Source: JACDBD01 sp050743385 (GTDB taxonomy: Bacteria; Actinomycetota; Acidimicrobiia; IMCC26256; JACDBD01). Taken from it: a stretch of DNA of 18,205 nucleotides. The position numbers were made by a program, and so were the translations under genes. Where the stretch lies: assembly GCA_050743385.1 (NCBI GenBank), contig JBOGFJ010000131.1, positions 1 to 18,205 on the forward strand. Reading direction: 5' to 3'. The stretch's first letter is position 1. The number at the start of each line of letters is the position of its first letter. A model generated the notes under the pieces. It did not search any database. It was not told where the DNA came from and saw only the letters and a list, made by a program, of their open reading frames with translations. Of the stretch, positions 14,711-18,205 are shown piece after piece.

Positions 14711-15922
14711 CTACTTCTTCTTGATCTCCCAGGTGAAGCCTTCCACGGGATCCTTTCCCACCATCGGCTCACCGATGGTGTCCTGCCCCGCGAGCCGGGC
14801 GATCGGGATGTTCTTCCCCTTCTCCACCCGGTAGAGATTCATGTCCATCACGACCTGATGGTCTTCCGGCCGGATGCACTGGCGCCCGATGTGCGTGTTG
14901 TCGAGACACAGCCCTTCCAATGCCTTGGAGACCTTGTCGGCGTCCAGGGTCCCCGCCTTCTTCACCGCCTCGGCCCAGAACATCACGCCGTCGTACGCGC
15001 CAGCGGCGATGTTCGGCTCCACACCCCACCGCTTCTTGAACCGCTCGGAGAAGGCCTGCATGTGCTTGTCCGGGTTGTGGGGGGAGAAGTGGTTCAACTG
15101 GATGAAGCCCTCCATGGCCTCCGCGATGGCCGGCAGGTCCTGCTGGAGGAGGAAGCAGTCGATCCCCGCCAGCTTGTACTGCTTCGTCATGCCGAAGCTG
15201 TGGAGTTGGGTCATGAGCCGGAGCGAGTCGGTGCCGGCAAACGCGAGGAAGAGCACCTCCGGGTTGGCGGCCTTGATGGCGCCGAACCAGGGGGTGAAGT
15301 CCTTCGTGTCCAGCGGCGCGCCGGCCACGCCGACGACCTCCCCGCCCAGCTTCTCGATGGCCGTCTTGAACTGACGCCCGTCGGACTGCCCCATGGCGTA
15401 GTCCGTGTAGAGGATGTAGACCTTCTTCCCCATCTTCTCCAGGATGTACTTCGCGAGCCCGTTGGCCTGCATGCGCGAGTCGGGCTGGTTGGAGAAGTAG
15501 TAGGGGTGGAACTTCGTCGTCCGCATGAACTCGGCGCAGGACACCGCGTTCCAGTGGAGCGTCTTGTGCTTCTTGCTGACGTCCATCACCGCCACGGTGG
15601 CGCCGCTGGAGACTGCCCCCACCAGGAGGCTGACGCCGTCCTGGAGGATCAGCTTCTCGGCCTTCCGGACCGACGGGGCTGGCGCCGTGTTGTCGTCCTC
15701 GGAGATCACTTCGAGCTTCCGGCCCAGGAGGCCGCCCTTCGCGTTGATCTCTTCCACCGCCATGACGACGCCGTAGGTCTGGTACTTCCCGTAGCCCTCG
15801 AACACCCCGACCTTCGAGCCCAGGTCCCCGATCTTGATGGTCCCCTGCGCCAACGCGGGAGACGCCATCGCCAGGGCCAGAACGAGGGCCATTGCCACGC
15901 TCACTGCCGCTTTGACTCTCAT
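14711..15922 (-). CDS. livK: Periplasmic substrate-binding protein of Liv-type ABC importer
   Basis: The protein has 403 residues and a clear Sec signal peptide: basic MRVK, a hydrophobic core and ALA before Gln 26, the likely cleavage point. The mature part is a type I periplasmic-binding protein (Peripla_BP_6). It begins with IKIGDLGSKVG and GVVMAVEEINAKGGLLGR, with the ligand-contact loop VGAVSSGATVAVMDV in the first lobe and YDGVMFWAEAVKKAG in the C-terminal lobe. Four Cys occur, two close together (LCLDNTHIGRQC), and may form a disulfide. Relatives bind amino acids, amides, urea or aromatic acids; I cannot tell which. Lysine content is visibly higher than in the proteins left of 12.6 kb. 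AGGAGGAGG gives a very strong start. The 22-nt gap to the upstream gene suggests co-transcription. Confidence 0.94.
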   Translation of the reverse strand: MRVKAAVSVAMALVLALAMASPALAQGTIKIGDLGSKVGVFEGYGKYQTYGVVMAVEEINAKGGLLGRKLEVISEDDNTAPAPSVRKAEKLILQDGVSLLVGAVSSGATVAVMDVSKKHKTLHWNAVSCAEFMRTTKFHPYYFSNQPDSRMQANGLAKYILEKMGKKVYILYTDYAMGQSDGRQFKTAIEKLGGEVVGVAGAPLDTKDFTPWFGAIKAANPEVLFLAFAGTDSLRLMTQLHSFGMTKQYKLAGIDCFLLQQDLPAIAEAMEGFIQLNHFSPHNPDKHMQAFSERFKKRWGVEPNIAAGAYDGVMFWAEAVKKAGTLDADKVSKALEGLCLDNTHIGRQCIRPEDHQVVMDMNLYRVEKGKNIPIARLAGQDTIGEPMVGKDPVEGFTWEIKKK

Positions 15923-15928
15923 GTTGTG

Positions 15929-15937
15929 CCTCCTCCT
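15929..15937 (-). promoter_or_regulatory. Strong Shine-Dalgarno of livK
   Basis: AGGAGGAGG on the minus strand lies 6 nt before ATG 15922. It is the strongest ribosome-binding site in the window, in keeping with the need for excess binding protein. Confidence 0.75.
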
Positions 15938-15944
15938 GTGGTGT

Positions 15945-16688
15945 TTACGGTCTCGCCACGCCGACCCCGGCCGGGAGGGCCGGTGCCGATGGCACGGGCT
16001 GCTCGATCACGCGCGTCAGAATCTCGGTCATGCGCCGGAGGGCATCCTTCGCCCGCACCAGGTTGGCCGCGCTCTTCGGTGCGCCTCCCGGCGGTTTGAG
16101 GTCGGTCCTCGTCACGCCGGACGAACCGGGCGCGGGGGTGCCTCCGACTTTCATCGGGTCGCTCCCGCCACCGCCGACCGCGCTCTCGGCATCATCGAAC
16201 GCCAGGCGCATGGCGAGGGCGGCCTTGACATCGCGCTGGTACAGGACGAAATCCACAAGGTTATGGTAGCGCCAGACCGCCTCCAGAAGCTTTGCGGCCT
16301 GCGGCAGCCGGATCGACGGCGCGGTCGTGTCGTCGGCGAGTCGCCGCGCGGCCTCGCGCGCGAGGTCGCGGGCCACGAACACCATGAAGATCATGAGCCG
16401 GACCTCGGCGCCCTGCACATCCTTGGCCTTGAGGGCCGCTCTCAGCCCGTCTTCGAGACCGGCGGGGAGCCGCGTCTCGATCTTCTCCATCTCGGCGTGG
16501 ATGGCCCCCTCGTCGAAGAGGCGGAGCGCCACGTCGAACTTCCCCGCCTGAATCGAGAACTTGATCTGCTTGAAGTTGGCCGACACCTCCGAGTCCTTCG
16601 GGACGAACGTGCCGACGTGGTGCGCCGCGCTCACAGCCGGCAGACCGAGGGTCACCACCAATGCCACGGCGCTCACGAACCGCCTCAC
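15945..16688 (-). CDS. Secreted helical protein of unknown function
   Basis: I do not recognise this 247-residue protein. It starts with MRR and a hydrophobic signal sequence (4-20) with a likely signal peptidase site at VSA-A (19-22), then His-His. The mature part appears almost wholly alpha-helical to about residue 170 (IHAEMEKIE at 63-71, RLMIFMVFVARDLAREAARR at 97-116, WRYHNLVDFVLYQRD at 139-153). Next comes a Gly/Pro-rich linker (172-205) and a last helix (about 205-230). There is no lipobox and no further membrane helix. The GTG start 16688 overlaps the preceding stop as GTGA; the frame extends upstream only as an out-of-frame reading of the membrane genes. It is tied to the two four-helix membrane proteins by overlap and probably works with them on the outer face of the membrane. 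Confidence 0.8.
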   Translation of the reverse strand: MRRFVSAVALVVTLGLPAVSAAHHVGTFVPKDSEVSANFKQIKFSIQAGKFDVALRLFDEGAIHAEMEKIETRLPAGLEDGLRAALKAKDVQGAEVRLMIFMVFVARDLAREAARRLADDTTAPSIRLPQAAKLLEAVWRYHNLVDFVLYQRDVKAALAMRLAFDDAESAVGGGGSDPMKVGGTPAPGSSGVTRTDLKPPGGAPKSAANLVRAKDALRRMTEILTRVIEQPVPSAPALPAGVGVARP

Positions 16689-17215
16689 CGCCGAAGCAGC
16701 CGGACCGCCAGGATGCCGGTGAGCCACCACATGGCGACGATCACCGCGCTCCCGAACGGGATCCACACCAGCCACTCCGCGAGATCCTTCCCGCGCTCGA
16801 CCCCGTAAAAGGGGATCAGCCCGCTCCAGAGGAGATACCCGAACGGATAGCCGAACCCGCCGACTGCCAGCAAGGCCGTCAGGGCTTTCCGGGGACCTTC
16901 CAACTGGACGAAGGTGGAGACCACCATCGTGGTGGCGATGATGACGAGCCCCATCCCCTCCGCGTGGAGGTGGAAGAGCCGGTACCCGCCGTCGATCTTC
17001 GCCATGGCCTGGTCGATGATCTGCTCGTCGACGTCGCGGACCCCCACCAGCCCGTGTACCGCGGGTCGGGCGAGGATCAAGGCCCGCGCGCCCCGCGTCA
17101 GCTCGAGCTTGAATTTCACCATCGAGGCCCCGCTCACCTCCGCGCACGCGATCAGGACGATCGCCGCCAGCAACACCCCGAGGGCTGGGCGCTTCCACTC
17201 CGATGGCTCCGTCAT
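16685..17215 (-). CDS. Four-helix membrane protein with FHxHxEGMG motif (copy A)
   Basis: I recognise no named family for this 176-residue protein. Predicted membrane helices lie at about 11-30, 85-105, 111-137 and 148-172. Between the first two is an extramembrane region of about 50 residues with His 54 (VHGLVG). FHLHAEGMG (81-89) opens the second helix with His 82, His 84 and Glu 86, and Glu 26 lies in the first helix. All are conserved in the neighbouring copy B, as are GYPFGYLLWSGL (122-133) and IPFGSA (152-157). Such residues could bind a metal or haem near one face of the membrane; that is inference. ATG 17215 overlaps the stop of copy B (ATGA), and its own stop overlaps the secreted protein's start, so the three are translated as a unit. 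Confidence 0.82.
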   Translation of the reverse strand: MTEPSEWKRPALGVLLAAIVLIACAEVSGASMVKFKLELTRGARALILARPAVHGLVGVRDVDEQIIDQAMAKIDGGYRLFHLHAEGMGLVIIATTMVVSTFVQLEGPRKALTALLAVGGFGYPFGYLLWSGLIPFYGVERGKDLAEWLVWIPFGSAVIVAMWWLTGILAVRLLRR

Positions 17216-17739
17216 GCGGCGCCGGTGCGAGGTCCCCGGACGATCCGAACCAGCAGGATGACCCCGAGCAGGACCAGCGCGCCGATGGCCGCGCTGCCCA
17301 GGGGGATCAGCATGTAGCGTTCGGCCAGCTCGATCCCCCGATCCCGCCCGTAGCCGAGGACCAGGGCGCTGTACGCCAGATAGCCGATCGGGAACACCGC
17401 CGAGGCCCCGAGGAGGCCGTGGAGGATCCCTCGCGCCGGGAGCCACGGCACGACGGAAGCCACGATCGTCGAGGCCAGGAGCACCACGATGCCCATACCC
17501 TCGCCGTGGGTGTGGAAGAAGGAGAGCCCGGCCTCGATGGTGAAGATGGTCTGAGCGATCACTTCCACGTCGTACTCGGCCGACCCGGCCAGCCCGTGAG
17601 CCTGAGGGGCCTGGCGGATCCTGGTCTCAGTGTACTGGGCGATCTGAGGGCGGAGCTTCGACATGGCCGCCCCGCCCGTCTCCGCGAGGGCGATGACGCA
17701 GACAGCCAAGAACACGACGAGGAGGGGCGGACGCTTCAT
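17212..17739 (-). CDS. Four-helix membrane protein with FHxHxEGMG motif (copy B)
   Basis: The 175-residue protein is clearly a tandem paralogue of copy A. They share AExxGA in the first helix (Glu 20), AHGLAG (47-52, His 48), FHTHGEGMG (75-83, His 76, His 78, Glu 80), PIGYLAYSALVLGYGRDRG (117-135) and IPLGSAAI (145-152). Helix positions match those of copy A. The sequences have diverged well beyond recent duplication, so the pair is probably old and heteromeric. The start is ATG 17739 (MKRPP before the first helix); the frame extends to 17802 but the added residues have no signal or membrane character. It is the first gene of the module, with a candidate promoter just upstream. The function is unknown. 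Confidence 0.82.
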   Translation of the reverse strand: MKRPPLLVVFLAVCVIALAETGGAAMSKLRPQIAQYTETRIRQAPQAHGLAGSAEYDVEVIAQTIFTIEAGLSFFHTHGEGMGIVVLLASTIVASVVPWLPARGILHGLLGASAVFPIGYLAYSALVLGYGRDRGIELAERYMLIPLGSAAIGALVLLGVILLVRIVRGPRTGAA

Positions 17740-17766
17740 AGCCGGCCCGGTGTTCGCTTGGCCGTC

Positions 17767-17796
17767 ACGATACCATGGAGGCCCTCGATTGGGCAA
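17767..17796 (-). promoter_or_regulatory. Candidate sigma70-type promoter for the membrane module and liv genes
   Basis: On the minus strand TTGCCC (17796-17791) and TATCGT (17772-17767) are separated by 18 bp, four of six matches to each consensus box. A start near 17760 would give a leader of about 20 nt before ATG 17739. No better promoter is seen upstream of the run down to livM. The evidence is pattern match and position only. Confidence 0.33.
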
Positions 17797-17797
17797 A

Positions 17798-17834
17798 GCC
17801 ACGCCGGGCTTCTCGGCGCGAGCCCGCCGCTGGC
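17798..17834 (-). terminator. Candidate terminator after the TPR-type gene
   Basis: An imperfect stem of about 12 pairs joins 17798-17810 to 17821-17834 with one mismatch, one bulge and a 10-nt loop. It is followed on the minus strand by TTTGCC. It lies 11 nt past the stop of the right-edge gene and just ahead of the candidate promoter, the expected order for a transcription unit boundary. The U tract is short. Confidence 0.38.
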
Positions 17835-17844
17835 CGGGTTCCCG

Positions 17845-18204
17845 TCACGATCCGGGTCGGCGAGTATCGGATGGCCGTCGCGTAGGTGGCCGGGATGGTG
17901 CGCGATGGCGAGCTTCCCCGGGGAGGCGCAGCCGGTCGGCGATGTCGCCCAGCGGCTCGACTAGCTGGCGAAACACCGCAAGGCCCTTCGCCCGGTCCCG
18001 GGCGGCCGCGACGCGCCGGCCCTGCCGGTCGTGGAGCCGGGCTCCCGTCGCGTAGACCCGCCACGCCGCCAGGGGCGCGTCACCCACCCGGAGCACCGCC
18101 AGGGCACGAGAGAGCTCCGCCCGGGCCTGGCCCCACCGCCGCTCCGCGAGCGCGACCTCTGCCAGCAGCCGCCGGCCGATGGCGAGATAGGTGCGCTCAC
18201 CGGG
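17845..18204 (-). CDS. TPR-like C-terminal fragment (5' end outside window)
   Basis: The frame is open to the window edge, giving about 119 residues ending at TGA 17847-17845. The first 85 residues are helix-turn-helix repeats of tetratricopeptide type: LAIGRRLLAEVALAERRW, then ARAELSRALAVLR, APLAAWRVYATGARLHDRQG and ARDRAKGLAVFRQLVEPLGD. This is the pattern found at the C-terminus of large AAA-ATPase/adenylate cyclase-like or LuxR-type regulators with TPR tails. A disordered Arg/Pro/Ser-rich tail of about 30 residues follows. Neither the N-terminal domains nor the function can be seen here. It is separated from the membrane module by 105 nt carrying the candidate terminator and promoter. Confidence 0.6.
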   Translation of the reverse strand, partial: PGERTYLAIGRRLLAEVALAERRWGQARAELSRALAVLRVGDAPLAAWRVYATGARLHDRQGRRVAAARDRAKGLAVFRQLVEPLGDIADRLRLPGEARHRAPSRPPTRRPSDTRRPGS

Positions 18205-18205
18205 C

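Noticed and set aside
15945..17198. 417-codon frame for the secreted protein
   Set aside because: The first 170 codons read the membrane protein gene out of frame. GTG 16688 gives a signal peptide and a GTGA overlap typical of coupled genes.
1..18205. CRISPR array, tRNA or rRNA genes, toxin-antitoxin or phage genes
   Set aside because: I saw no regularly spaced repeats, no tRNA cloverleaf or rRNA segments in the short gaps, and no recognisable defence or phage proteins.

Overview
The window is GC-rich bacterial DNA carrying 19 genes or gene fragments. Coding is dense, with many 1-4 nt start/stop overlaps and no gene-free stretch above 150 nt. I see no rRNA, tRNA, CRISPR array, transposase or integrase. 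From about 17.7 kb down to 2.1 kb nearly everything is read on the minus strand. The exceptions are a plus-strand FkbM methyltransferase and, at the left edge, the 3' end of an acyl-CoA dehydrogenase gene.

Left and centre (1-12.6 kb) look actinobacterial, of a mycobacterial or Acidimicrobiia-like kind. The centrepiece is a minus-strand cassette in the order cytochrome P450 (CYP125-like), FadE28-like, FadE29-like. This copies the start of the mycobacterial igr cholesterol side-chain operon. FadE29 resembles the mycobacterial protein along its whole length and keeps the catalytic Glu at position 241. The partner chain lacks it, as expected for an alpha2beta2 sterol-type acyl-CoA dehydrogenase. 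Downstream come two ABC exporter half-transporters, an MFS permease and a SnoaL-like protein, in place of the hydratase and thiolase genes of igr. The ABC pair looks like a heterodimer with one degenerate ATP site. Upstream of the P450 are the two ATPases (LivG, LivF) of a branched-chain amino acid type importer.

Right part (12.7-18.2 kb) holds the permeases LivM and LivH and the binding protein LivK. Beyond them is a three-gene module with translationally overlapping genes: two tandem paralogous four-helix membrane proteins sharing an FHxHxEGMG motif, and a secreted helical protein of unknown function. The window closes with the C-terminal end of a TPR-type protein. These genes read like those of a soil Gram-negative lineage (Rokubacteria/Methylomirabilota- or Deltaproteobacteria-like). 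That placement rests on memory of protein style only and is weak.

The two halves meet in a 141-nt, strongly palindromic gap (12602-12742) between livM and livG. On paper this gives one complete Liv operon (K-H-M-G-F) feeding into the sterol cassette. The change of protein style there makes a transfer boundary or a metagenome assembly chimera a serious alternative. The observations most worth checking are this junction, the hybrid Liv/sterol layout, and the uncharacterised HxHxE membrane module.
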